A DNA stretch of 64,000 nucleotides from Closterium sp. NIES-65 (lineage: Eukaryota; Streptophyta; Zygnematophyceae; Desmidiales; Closteriaceae). The translations under genes were made by a program, and so were the position numbers. Positions 52,742-63,700 of the stretch are shown here, one piece after another; position 1 is the first letter of the stretch; each line of letters starts with the position of its first letter. Where the stretch lies: NCBI GenBank assembly GCA_948144175.1, contig CANXME010000032.1, forward strand, positions 1,885,501 through 1,949,500, given 5' to 3'. The notes beneath the pieces are model-generated. The model made no database searches and was not told the DNA's origin. It saw only the letters and a program-made list of their open reading frames with translations.

Positions 52742-52799
52742 ATGGAAGCGTGTCTGACTTCAGATCAGAAGGTTGCCTGTTCGACTCACGTCAGGTTCA
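52742..52799 (+). tRNA. tRNA-Arg-like 3' half (5' part missing, anticodon TCA)
   Basis: Starts in what would be the D-loop (ATGGA-AGCG), continues with an anticodon arm CTGA-CTTCAGA-TCAG, a variable region, a T-arm with TTCGACT and the end CACGTCAGGTTCA. Eukaryotic tRNA-Arg(TCG) has loop CTTCGGA in the same context; here G to A gives TCA. The 5' acceptor strand and most of the D arm are absent and the T stem has a mismatch, so it is not functional. The break falls exactly where the retrotransposon 3' UTR ends, suggesting insertion into a tRNA gene or a tRNA-derived tail. Confidence 0.7.
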
Positions 52800-53098
52800 A
52801 AGCCTGTATTTTGCTGCTTTTTGGATTTTGAAGTCCTCCGCAATCGTTTTCAAGGCCTTCACTTTTCTATGATGCGTCTTTTGTTCCCCCTACTTTACAT
52901 ACCTGCCACTTGCTTCCTGTCATCGTTTTCACTGTCCCCACATTCTATTTCTTACAATTGCACTCCCTCTTCCCTCCTTGTTCCTCATCCTGCCATCTCT
53001 TCCATCTCCACCATCTCAAGGAACCCACCCTCCCTCACAGCAACCTTAATCCCCCCCCCCCATCTCTTCCCCACCCCCCCATCTCTCCCCCACCTCAG

Positions 53099-53977
53099 CG
53101 CCCCACACTGGTGCTCATGAACATCATCCTGGTGGGGCTGCTGCTCTCCTTCGCCGCCCTGCTGCCCGCTGCCTGGCGCTACTCCCGCCCACCTGTGGGC
53201 GACAGCAGCAGCAGTGGGACTGGGAGCGGCAGCACAGTGGAAGGTGGCAGCAGTGAGATGCTGTACCATGTGTTGTTCCTGCTGCTGCTCACTCTCCTAC
53301 TCATTGCGCTACTCAACTGGTGGGTGTTGGCTGCTCAACTGCTTGGTGTTGACTGCTCGTGCATTCACCCATGTTAGCCACTTGTGCATTCCCCCATGTT
53401 ACCCACTCATGCACGCACGCATGTTACCCTCTCATGCTTTGACCCATTTTACCCACTCATGCATCTTTAATTCTCTCCCTTCCTTTCCTCCCCTTCTTTC
53501 CCTTTCCTCCTCTTCCCTACCCTTCCCCCCTTTCCTCCCATCTTCTCCCAACCCTCCCCTTCAATCCTCCCCTCTCCCCTTCTTCCCCTCCCTCTGTTGC
53601 CTCCCCTTTTTGCTCTTTTTCCTCACTGCACCAACCCGCACGTCTCTGTTCCCGCTTCAAAATGCACACCATCATCCCGCGCATGCTTGCAAACCAGGTC
53701 CGTGCTTCTCTGAAATTTGACGAATCAATCCACGTCCCCCCGCCCGTGCCGTCCCCCGTCTGGTAGGTTGGCGTGGGAGGTGGGCACAGTGTCCACCCAC
53801 TCACAGGCACGGCAGCTGCTAGCACCTGCTGGCAGCAGCCATGGTGCTGCTGATGCTCCCAATGAGTCTGGGGCCCATGATGCCCAGGAGGATACAAGCG
53901 GGTCAAGACGAGTGCACGGCAAGAGGCACAAGAAAAAGCGTCAGGGCAGCAAGAAAAACTTCAAGGGAAGGCGCTGA
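53099..53977 (+). CDS. Partial host gene, membrane protein exons
   Basis: Exon-like 53099-53319, after CACCTCAG and before GTGGGT, reads RPTLVLMNIILVGLLLSF, a Ser/Gly loop, then MLYHVLFLLLLTLLLIALL: two hydrophobic, probably transmembrane, segments. A second exon candidate starts at 53698 after AAACCAG (VRASLKFDESIHVPPP) and ends before GTAGGT at 53763. The last coding part (to the stop at 53975-53977) reads HGAADAPNESGAHDAQED and a Lys/Arg-rich tail KRHKKKRQGSKKNF. Together this suggests a two-pass membrane protein with a basic cytosolic tail. The family is not recognised and the last junction is not resolved. The 5' end is not found; 52800-53098 is pyrimidine-rich and could be intron. Confidence 0.45.
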
Positions 53978-54039
53978 CCTCCTCGCCCTGTTACATGCTT
54001 CATGTTGCTAGGGATACTGGCCATTCATGCTCTGCCATA

Positions 54040-54125
54040 GTGATGCTCTCTGCAGTAGTGATGCTCTGTGCAGTAGTGATGCTCTCTGCAGTAGTGATGC
54101 TTTCTGCAGTAGTGATGCAAATACT
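54040..54125. repeat. 18-bp tandem repeat
   Basis: About four to five copies of an 18-bp unit GATGCTCTCTGCAGTAGT with small variations. Located after the membrane-protein gene; no coding role seen. Confidence 0.8.
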
Positions 54126-54599
54126 AAGGACATTTGCAGTGGCGAGGCTTCATTTTAGTGCAGCTGCAAGTGCAAACACGTACTTTGGTTTCCAACTTGA
54201 TACCGAACATGGCTAACTAGTTTCCACTTGCAGGAATGGCATAGCTGGTTGGAGAACTGTGTACAGTAGATGGGAATCAGGGGAGTCCTCGCGCAGCCTA
54301 GTGCATGAGCTATTTCCACTGGAGCAAGTGTGAGAGGAGCTGCTGGCAGTGGGAATCCTGGCTGTGTGCGTGGTGTGGTGTGCCAAGGGGGACGATTGCA
54401 GCGGGTGGCTTGTGACAGCAGCACACAGGAGCATAAGGTGATGCCTCATGACTCGTGAGCAGTGCCATCACAGCGCTTCATGTGCGTTGGGTTGTGCCTA
54501 GGCCTGCACAGCCCCATACAGCCTGTACAGCAGCAATGACATCACAGGATCTCCAGTCGTGTGGTGGGGTAGCCCACCTAGAAGAGGCGCTCCAATGCA

Positions 54600-55035
54600 C
54601 TCACGTACTCCGCAAGCACATGGGATGGGATGGCATGGTACGTGCGGGATGGGAGGATACAGATGAGGAGACGAGTGGACATGAAGGCCCTCACTTACTC
54701 CGCATGCATTGCAGCCATTTGCATGGAGGGATGGCGCGGCATGGGATTGGAGGCAAAGGGGAGAAATGGGATTAGATGGCATGGCATGAGATGGCATGAG
54801 ACGAGGGCCATGGGATGGCATGACATGCATGCATGAATGACATTGGCACGTTACAGAGGGATGAGGAGAAGAAGGGAAATGCATGCACCCAAGCAGGCAT
54901 GCGAGGAATGACATCGATCAGAGAAGACGATACAGCTTGCAAACACGAACAACCATGCACTCATGTAGACGTGCAGGCATGCACCCATGCACCCATGCAG
55001 GCATGCACCTATGCAAGCATGCATGAGACGCCAAT
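54600..55035. repeat. GGCATGGGATGG and GCATGCACC simple repeats
   Basis: 54600-54840 is GGGATGGCATG-like purine-rich simple sequence; 54880-55030 is GCATGCACCCATGCA-type repeat. Open frames here are Met/His/Cys-rich artefacts of the repeats. 54130-54600 shows no gene. Confidence 0.65.
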
Positions 55036-55119
55036 TAATCAACCCCTCGGTGCACGTGCCCACGGCGTCCGTCTTATATCAGCGAAACACAACTCTCACA
55101 CTCCCAGCCACTTCACAAT

Positions 55120-55741
55120 TGTTGGTGCAACCCTACAGTTTGCACTCGGCTTGTTGTCCGTGTGTGTGCATGCGTGTGTGCATGGAATGGTATGAGAGCA
55201 TGAAATAATATATATTTCATGCTTAAAATACTGTGTGCATAATGAGTCATGATGTCGAGTGTGTGTGTCGAGTCAATAGTGAGTTATCGCTAGTCGCGTG
55301 TTACGCGGTCATTTGTGTCTCGCGCGCGGTTTCTATTTTGTCATGTGTCTCGTGTACGGTTTCTATTTTGTCCTGTGTCGAACGTTCGGCGTGTCGCAGA
55401 TGTGTGCAACAGACCCATCAATAACTCAAGGATGAGTTTGTGATGAAGAACCCGAGCCTTGGTTTCAAGATCCAAGTGATTTCGAGCCTTGGTTTGTGTA
55501 CACTTCGGGATATTGAGAATAGTTACATTATTTGTGTAGCGTAACATATTACTTGGAGTAGGCCCTTGTGGAGGGTAGTTTCGAGACTCTTCGTGGTTGG
55601 GGACAGTGTGGCACTGTACCTCGGCTCTTGGGGGTTTGTAGGAGCTGGGAGTCATTCCCAACTCCTTAACTCTTCCTAATTGTGTGTTATATGACTATAG
55701 TGGCTGCCATAGTGCCGTTCGTTCAAACCCACGCTGTGTCA
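55120..55741 (+). repeat. Solo LTR of the element H family
   Basis: 622 bp, TGTTGGTGCAACCC...GCTGTGTCA, flanked by perfect duplication ACAAT (55115-55119 and 55742-55746), with no internal region. It matches the 3' LTR of element H (57481 downward) in the opposite orientation. A solo LTR with intact duplication indicates recombination between the two LTRs of a former full element. Confidence 0.9.
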
Positions 55742-55746
55742 ACAAT

Positions 55747-56071
55747 TCTTAATGAAATCGTGCGATCTAAATTGCTTGTTATAAGCGACGTTAAGACGCT
55801 CTAGATCCAATTTGAATCAGGTCATTTCGAGCTGTGACCAGATCGCTATGAACGTTCAAATCCGCTGTGCAGAAATCCACATTCGCAATCTATCATCCGT
55901 TTTAGGCACATTGAAGCATACTGTGATTATAACAACCATTTCCACTTCAGCACTGTGGATGAGATGCGTTAGAACATACCCTTTCTTTTGAGGGGTTGGG
56001 GTCAGGGTCACCCTGGCCAATGAGAGTGCCGATGACAATGATGAGGTGCGTGCGGAAGGGGATGGGCGACC
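55747..56071. other. Spacer, no gene seen
   Basis: 325 bp of non-repetitive sequence between two solo LTRs. No ORF with a recognisable domain. Confidence 0.5.
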
Positions 56072-56294
56072 TGTTAAGATAGTACCTGGAGCCATGGCTA
56101 GAGAGAATAATTGAGTAACACGAGCGTCGAGATACAAATGTAGGAAACCCTAATTGAATTGAGGGTGTTTATTTTGTGCTGGAAACTATTAAATTAGCCT
56201 AAACTGAACCGAAAGTGTAACTCGCTCTAAACATAGCGAAACAACAAAAAAACATTATGATAAATGCTAGAGCAATCTCTAGCCTACTCCAACA
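56072..56294 (-). repeat. Solo LTR of the element A family
   Basis: Minus-strand reading begins TGTTGGAGTAGGCTAGAG at 56294 and ends TATCTTAACA at 56072, 223 bp, a diverged copy of the A LTR. Flanking pentamers CGACC (56067-56071) and AGACC (56295-56299) agree at four of five positions. No internal region. Confidence 0.85.
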
Positions 56295-56550
56295 AGACCA
56301 CCACATGCCCCAGAAAAGGATCGGGGCAACGCCCCCACCGATACAACGCCCCCTATGGCCTCCACCAGCAATATGCACTGGTGTCAGGGATGGGCTGAAC
56401 GGGGATGAGAGGGGAGAGGGGGGAGGGGGAGGGAGGGGGGGAAGAGAAGGGAGGGGGGAGGGGAAGGAAGGAGGTGGGGATGATATGCATAAGGGGCTAG
56501 AGGATAGATGAGGGAAGTGAGCATAGAAGTGCGTGTGCACCATGGCACCA

Positions 56551-57055
56551 TGGCAATAGGGGGAACGGGATGGCAAGAGGGGGAACGGGATGGCAAGAGG
56601 GGGAACGGGATGGCAAGAGGGGGAACGGAATGACAAGAGGGGGAACGGGATGGCAAGAGGGGGAACGGGATGGCAAGAGGGGGGATGTGATGGCAAGAGG
56701 GGGAACGGGATGGCAAGAGGGGTAACGGGATGGCAAGAGGGGGAACGGGATGGCAAGAGGGGGAACGGGATGACAAGAGGAGGAACGGGATGGCAAGAGG
56801 AGGAACGGGATGGCACAAGGGGGAACGGGATGGCAAGAGGGGGAACGGGATGGCAGGAACGGGATGGCAAGAGGGGGAACATGATGGCAAGAGGGGGAAC
56901 GGGATGGCACGAGGGAGAATGGGATCGCAAGAGGGGGAGCAGGATGGCAAGAGGGGGAACAGGATAGCAAGAGGGGGGACGAATTGGCACAAGGGGGAAC
57001 GGGATGGCTAGAGGGGGAACTGGATGGCAAGAGGGGGAACGGGATGGCAAGAGGC
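56551..57055. repeat. 20-bp minisatellite, about 25 copies
   Basis: Unit GGGAACGGGATGGCAAGAGG, held in almost exact 20-bp register with single-base variants, some truncated units near 56860. Since 20 is not a multiple of three, all frames on both strands read as a 20-residue repeat, explaining the long open frames here. Confidence 0.95.
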
Positions 57056-57069
57056 GAGGTGAGTGGGGG

Positions 57070-57481
57070 GCATTGTCATAGTTACAAGGGCCTACACCAA
57101 GTGAAATGTTACACTACACAAAGAAATGTAACTATTCACACTATTGAAGTCAACACATTTTTTCGCGGACTTCGAGATCACATGAATCTTGAAACCAAGG
57201 CTCTGGTTCTTCATGAGAAACTCATTCTTGAGTTCTTGAAGGGTCTGCTGCACACACGCCAAACGTTCGACCCACGACAAATAGAAACCGCGCACGAGAC
57301 ACAAACGACCGCGTGACACGCGACTTGCAATAACTCGCAATTGACTCAACACACACATTCAACATTATGACTCATCATTCACACAGTATAATAAGCATGA
57401 AATATGTATTATTTCATGCCCTCATACCATTCCATGCACTCACGCATGCACGCACACGGACAACACGGGTTGCACCAACAA
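57070..57481 (-). repeat. 3' LTR of element H (partial)
   Basis: About 412 of the roughly 620 bp of this LTR family, as judged from the solo copy at 55120-55741. Similarity ends at GTGTAGGCCCTTGT near 57080. Confidence 0.85.
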
Positions 57482-57499
57482 ACTTCCCCTCGGATTGTT

Positions 57500-59690
57500 G
57501 GCCTTAGGATCTTGCTCTCTCAGTTCAAAGCCATCCCAGCCAGCTTGCAACACTTCCAATGCTGCTGCTCCACCAGCCTCTTGGTCATCATGTCTGCCTG
57601 TTGCCCCGTTGTATTCACATAGCTCAACTCAACTTCACCCGCGGCCACCGTGCTCCTCGTCCAATGCAATTTCACCCTCATGTGCTTGGCGAGGCCGTGC
57701 AACACAGGGTTTCTTGCAAGTGCAATGACACCCTGGCTGTCATAGTAGAGAGGGTAGATCCTTGCTGCTCCTCCCCCAATTCAGCCAACAAATGCCGCTG
57801 CCACACAATCTCCCGTACGGCACGGAAGAGTGCCATGTACTCGGACTCCACCAAGCCCAATGCTTGGTCCACCTGCTTCTTGCTCTCCTAAGCAATTGGG
57901 CCTCCACCAACACAACTTATGAAGCCTTTCACACTTGTCATGTCCTCTAGTTCCGATGCATAAGAGGCATCGGAGAAGGCAGTGAGGAACAAACGTCCGG
58001 GTTCAACACCATCCGCGCTCTTTTGGCGCCTTTGCGTCGCCGCTGAGTATTGCAGCCCAACAGTCGGTGTTTGGCCAAGATAATTTTCCACCCCCATTCC
58101 AGCTGCTACCTGCTCTTCATTAGGGAATTGCACAGCCCTAACCAGTTGCCTGGTAGCAAAGGTGAAACCCGTTCGAGTGTTTACCGCCGCGTACATGTGG
58201 CTGCCCACCAACAAGTGAAATCGGCGCCTCTCCTCTTCTCCAACACCCTCTTCTGGTCCCTTTACACACTTGAACCCAAAAGAGAATGAAGTAGCCACAT
58301 GGCCTTCACCCTGCCAAAAGTTGGCAGCAAAGGCCTCCAAGTACTTGCGTTGATGCACCCGCATGTACCGCTTCTCCATGTTCGATATGAAGCCCGAGGT
58401 AGAAGTTCACGTTGCCAAGTGCCTTGCTCTTGAACTTGTCCTGAAGCTTCAGCATCACCTCCTTCTTAAGGTCAGAGGAGGGTGAGAAGATAAGGATGTC
58501 ATCCACATAGGCTACCATGAAGCTCCTCTGCTCCCCCTCGCCAAGCATGAACAAGGAGTGGTCGGCCGTTAAGGGAGCGAAGCCGATCTCCTTAAACACT
58601 TTCCACAGCTTCAAGTACCATCGCCTAGCAGCCTGCTTCACCTCATAGAGGGCCTTATTCAGCTTCAAAACTCTGCCACTGCCATCATCAAACCCTTCTG
58701 GCTGCGCCATGAAAATCTCTTATTCGAGAATGCCGTTGAGGAACGCGGTTGTCACGTCCATCAGCTTCAACACCCATCCTTTGATGGTAGCCCACGCGAG
58801 TAGGGTTCGCAGGGTCGTCGGCTTGACCACAGGAACAAACAACTCCTTGTAGTCCACCTTCTCCTTTTGCTGGTACCCCTTGGCTACAAGCCTTAACTTT
58901 GTGGCGCTCGATCTTGCCATCGGCGTCCGACTTGATCATGAAGAGCCACTTGGACGTAATCGCCTTACGCCCCTCTGGTAGCTCCACCAATTCTCACATG
59001 TCGTTATCCTTGATGCTCTTCAGCTCACTCTCCATTCCCTTCTTCCACTCCTCAGCATCACTACTCTCCAAGGCCTTCTTGAGAGTTGTTGATTTCCCAA
59101 GCATCTCCACCGGAGAGAAGAACGCAAAGGCACAGTCCTTGTACTCACTTTCCTTGTCATCTCTAACCATCATTGCCGCTCCAATCAAGGCTGACTTGCT
59201 CGACTTTCCCGGCGCATCATATGGCAGCTTATTAGGGGCTTGAACTCCCCTCTTACCCCTTTCTTGCTCAGCTGCAGGGACCTGAAGGCTATCTTGACGT
59301 TGTTGCGGAGTGACCCGAATCCGTGGAGCGCTCGTAGTGCGAGAAGAAAGTGTCGGTGCACGCTCGCTTTCTTGCTGCACCTCCTCATCTTCTTTCTCTC
59401 CATTCTTGGCCTCCTCTTCCCCATTCACAAGAGGAGATTGCCTTGTGATGGTGATGGCGCTGCTCAACTCCAAAGGCAGCTCCACATGCTCCAAGCCGAA
59501 ACTCTTCACCTCCCCAAACCGCACACCTATCTGGGCCTCATTTTCCGCCTTCCAATCCTTGTATATCAGGTTTTCCATGAAATTGCAGTCCGTGCTCACC
59601 AAGAACTTCTTGGTGAATGGGTCCCAAAGTAGCCATCCCTGGATTGAGCCATGCCCAAGTGCACAACCCATATCAATCCACACTCACCGC
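57500..59690 (-). pseudogene. pol: Element H pol fragment
   Basis: Minus strand. Integrase C-terminal GWLLWDPFTKKFLVSTDCNF, a Glu-rich linker (NGEEEAKNGEKEDEE) and RT in pieces: EWKKGMESELKSIKDNDM, KWLFMIKSDADGKIER, VTTAFLNGI (motif A), PEGFDDGSGRVLKLNKALY, AYVDDILIFS (YVDD near 58510), LLVGSHMYAAVNT. RNase H: AFSDASYASE, ESEYMALFRAV, VHWTRS-like end at 57520. Several frameshifts. It is of the same broad lineage as B (YVDD followed by ILIFS, EADY-type linker) and not of the A/C/D/E/F clade. Confidence 0.87.
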
Positions 59691-59827
59691 ACCATGCGGA
59701 GAGACACTCTACAAAGGTAGTGAGCTAGACCATGGGGGTCGGCACGAACTACTAGGAGTGATCATAGCTTTGCTTTGTTCATTGCACATTCACGGGAGAA
59801 ACCGGCAAGAGTTTCCACTAGCAAAAT

Positions 59828-60657
59828 TGAGAATTACAGAATGAATCAACAAGGAATGACAGCAATGACTACATCAGGCACCTAGCAACTCTGCAGCTAG
59901 CCTAGTCGGCCGCTAGCACTGCATGGTCGGCCGCCTGCCAACGTTGCGTAGAGGAGCCGCGCCATCACTGCAGAAAGGCGACCTGCCAACACTGCAGGTC
60001 AATGGCGTGCCAACACTGTGGCAATACGGCTGTCCAGCGGTGCACTCATAGTTGGCAGCAGTGCGCACGCTCACAGGTGCGTGCAGACGATTGGCCCGAC
60101 TTGCATTTCTGTGCATCCGTCGGCTGTTGTCTGCACCTGACGAGCCACATCGACTTTGGGATACCAGCCCGAAGTCGTCTTTGCCATCGCGACCTCGACG
60201 ATGTTCACATGCTTCCGTAGAACTCGCCGAGTAGGTTACCTTGTCGACCTGGTCGACCACAGGTGCTCTGGTCGACCACCAAGTGCCCTAGTCGACCGCA
60301 GCTCCCGTCGAGCTGCCCCCTGGTCGACGGACCCCTTCCATCGAGCAGAACTGACAGCTGATATTGCTGAGCTCCCCTCGTCGACCGCTGCTCACATGTC
60401 AGGTTGACGAACTGCTCCTTCGACCTCCCCGTCGAATCGGCACTCCTGGTGGACGGCCCACCCGTTGCCCAGCCCAGTCAGATGCGCCCGTCGAGCACCC
60501 CTGGTCGACGGCAACCCCACAGTGACACCATGAAGCTCGACGAAGCCCGTCAAGCATCTCCCTCACTGTGAACAGTCGGCTGCTTCTCCCGTACATCCGA
60601 CCAAGTTGTCGGCGTTGCCCAAGCAAGGGCGGGGCCAACATTTTATTCCCGTTAACA
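59828..60657 (-). repeat. 3' LTR of element I
   Basis: 830 bp, read on the minus strand from TGTTAACGGGAATAAAATG to CTGTAATTCTCA. The middle (60230-60540) is dense in GTCGAC/TCGACC words and has CAACACTGC repeats near 59940-60030. The last 20 bases resemble the end of the E LTR. Confidence 0.8.
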
Positions 60658-60773
60658 CTCCCCTGCCACGCTCACACGGCAGTACTCCACGGAGAAAACT
60701 CATTCTCGGCGTGCACCCCACATATAACATGCTGACACTGCACTAGCCGTGCAAGAGGGCACGGCACCTACTG

Positions 60774-63700
60774 CTACACATCATCAACGCCATCGCCGAC
60801 GTCGGCCAGACGAACTTGGCCGATGGCGACAGAGCACTGGTTGAAAGCCGGAAAATTTAGCGCCTTCGTCAGGAAGTCGGCCGGCTGCTCGGAGTTCGGG
60901 ATGTACTTCAGCACGAACATCCCGCGCCTCACCATGTGCTGCAGCCAGGCGTAGCGTCGCTCCATGTGCTTGAGGTTGCCTATCGGCCCCAAGCCCTCAG
61001 AGACCATAATTGCCGACTTGCTGTCTACGCAGAGGACGGTCGGCTTTCCAGGGTCAAGCAGCTTGAATTCTGCAAGGAGGAAGCGAAGTCAACGCCCCTC
61101 CTTGCAGGCGTCCATGGCCGCGACGTACTCCGACTCGGTCGAGGAGAGCGTCGCGCACTTTATGCACTGGCTCGACCAAGAGACCACGGCACCTCCGAAG
61201 ACGAACACATAGCCGCCCGTGCTCGCCCAATTCTGCTAGTCGCCCGCGTCATCGGCATCCGTGTAGCCGATCAGCTCCAGCGACTCTGGTCCACCACCAA
61301 ACTCCATGGCGGTGTCGCAGGTGTCATCAAGGTAGGGAAGGCAGCGATCGACCTTGCGCTCATGCTGGTCGCTCCTCACCATAAGGCCGCTCCCCAGCTT
61401 GCTGCAGGCGAACCGCGATGTCCGACCTCGTTGTCGTCGCCGCGAACAGCAGCGAGCCAACCTTCAGCCGGTACTCCTCCTCCTCGCGCTCCTGCGCCTC
61501 CTCGTCGTTGAATGTCAGCTCGGCGTAGGCGTCGACCGAGATAGGCATATTCGGGATCCAACCGCCCTGCTCCTCGTCGATGAAGCACCTACGGAGCTTG
61601 TCGGCGTAGCCTTGCTGGTGCAGCCCCAGCTTCCTTGCGGGCCTGTCGCGCACGACCTCCAGCCCGAGGTACTTGACAACCGGGGAGATCTCACGCAGCT
61701 CGAAGGCGTCCTCCAGCAGCTCCTTCAGCTCCTTCAGCATCGTGGTGGTGCTGCTGGCGGCGAGGATGTCGTCGACGTAGACCGGCACCGAGTAGGTCAT
61801 CCCTTCGTCGCCGACCTTGAAGTAGAGCGCCTCGTCGACCTAGCTCTTCTTCCAGTCAGCCCCAAGCAGCACTCCGTCGAGAGCCCTGTACCACAGCAAC
61901 GGCGAGTGCTTCAGCCCGTAGAGGCTCTTCGGCAGCTTGCACACCCTACCGGTCCCGTCGTCGAAGTAGTCCGGCTGGTACATGTACAGCACCCGGTCGA
62001 GCTTGCTCTGCAAGAAGGCGTTGTTCATAAGGAGCTACATCAGGCTGAGGTTGAGAGCGGCGACGATGCTGAGGAAGTTCCTCAGCATAATGTAGCTGCT
62101 CACCAGTGAGTATGTCTCGTCGTAGTCGGCGCCGTACACCTTTGTGAAACCCTTCACGACCAGACTCGCCTTCTCGCTCGACGGTGTCGTCGATGCAGTA
62201 TTTGGTCGTCAGCACCCACCGGTTCTTCATTATATTTACCCCGCGCGGGCGTTTGACCACCTCCCACGTGCCGTTGCAAATAAGGCTACGGGTCTCCTCG
62301 TTCATAGCAGCCTTCATTGCCTCGCCCTTCCAGCTCGTTAATGCCTCCTTGAGTGTCATCATCGAGATGTCCCAGTGTTGTTCGGGGTCGGCATGCACGT
62401 CGGGGCCGAGCTCCGGAAGATCAACATCGGCATCCTCATCCTTGAGCAGCGTCGTGAAGGCGGCTGGTGGCAGCATGGAAACTCAGTCGCTCCTGCGGCC
62501 GTCGAGCTCGGCCCGAACGCCGTAGCTCAAACCCAGGCTCCTCAATCGGATCCTTCACCACATCACTTTCGATGGACTCCTCTCCTGCCGACAGCTTCCC
62601 TTCCTCGTTGACGTCCACGTCGTCGACCAGCTGTTTCGTCCCTTCGACTGGCTGCTCACATCCTACGGACCTGGACCAGCTCCCCTGTCGACTGCACCTC
62701 TGCTGCTGCCTCCTGTTCGACAAGCTCCCCTGTCTACTTCTCCCCTGTCGTTGACGGCTTCCCGGCCAGGTTGACGAGTTTAGCGCCTTGTCGGCCGCTG
62801 GCCATGCCACTCGCCAGTGCCCCAGGCGCCGCCTCAAGGCTCCCCCCATCGCTGGTGGCCGACACAGGTGTCGACGTAGGCCGATCTGCGACGGGAGTGG
62901 GAAGAGCAAGATCAGACGGAGGAGGAAGAACCTCCTCGACATCTTCATCAGGAAGCTCATCGACCTCGGCGAGCAATGGGACCATCACCTTCGAGGTGTC
63001 CGTCGACGGGTGCGCCTGCGTTCGCCCCGACGCCGGCCCATACTTCGCCTTCCACATCTCCAGCGACAGTGTCTCGTAGAAGATCACCTCGACCGACGTG
63101 ACCACCCTGTTATTGGTCAGGTCGAGCACCTCCTAGCTCTTACTCTCCGGCGACACCCCCAGGTGAATTCCCCTGTGAGCCTTCGGCGCCATGCAGCCCC
63201 ACACCCGCGCCAGCGTGAGGTCGGGCTTCTTCCCGGTCAGCAGCTGGTATGGGGTCGTCCCCAGTGGCATCGTCGACCGTTCCAAGCAGATACGCACCCA
63301 GACAGCCTGTCGTAGAGCGAGGTGCCACCAGTGGTGCTACACGCTCATGTGCAGCAGCATCGTCTGCACGGACTCGACGACCATGCGCATCTCCCGCTCA
63401 GCCATGCCGTTCTGCTGCGGAGTATAGGGGCACGTCAGGTCGTAACCGATGCCCTTCCCGTCAACGAAGCTGGTCAAATCCTTTCATAGGAACTCCCCTC
63501 CCTGGTTGGAGCAAAGCGACAGCATCGACTTGTTCGTCTGCCGTTCCACCAGCACCAGCCACATCGCTCTTCTTAGCAACCGGAGCAAAGAAGTACAAGC
63601 TGCCATCCTTGGCAGCCACCCGAAATGGCCCGCACAAATCAATGTGTACGACAGCCAGTGCCTCCTTGGCGTCCGAGCCCTCCGCGGGGAAGGTGTGTCG

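Larger units (their letters stand above)
57070..59827 (-). mobile_element. Ty1/copia element H, truncated at both ends
   Basis: Minus strand: pol fragment from the integrase C-terminus (about 59690) to RNase H (57520), purine tract GAGGGGAAGTT, and 3' LTR from 57481 (TGTTGGTGCAACCCG) down to about 57070, where the minisatellite cuts it. On the right it is interrupted at 59827 by the LTR of element I, so the rest of H probably lies beyond the window. Confidence 0.88.

Noticed and set aside
52742..52799. Functional tRNA gene
   Set aside because: The 5' acceptor strand and most of the D arm are missing, the T stem has a mismatch and the anticodon reads TCA, so it is a fragment.
54040..54125. 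CRISPR-like direct repeats
   Set aside because: The 18-bp units are contiguous with no unique spacers, and the context is eukaryotic.
56199..57050. 283-residue minus-strand ORF and its frame-mates
   Set aside because: The 20-bp minisatellite has no stop in any frame, so all frames stay open; the C-terminal part is translation of the A-type solo LTR.
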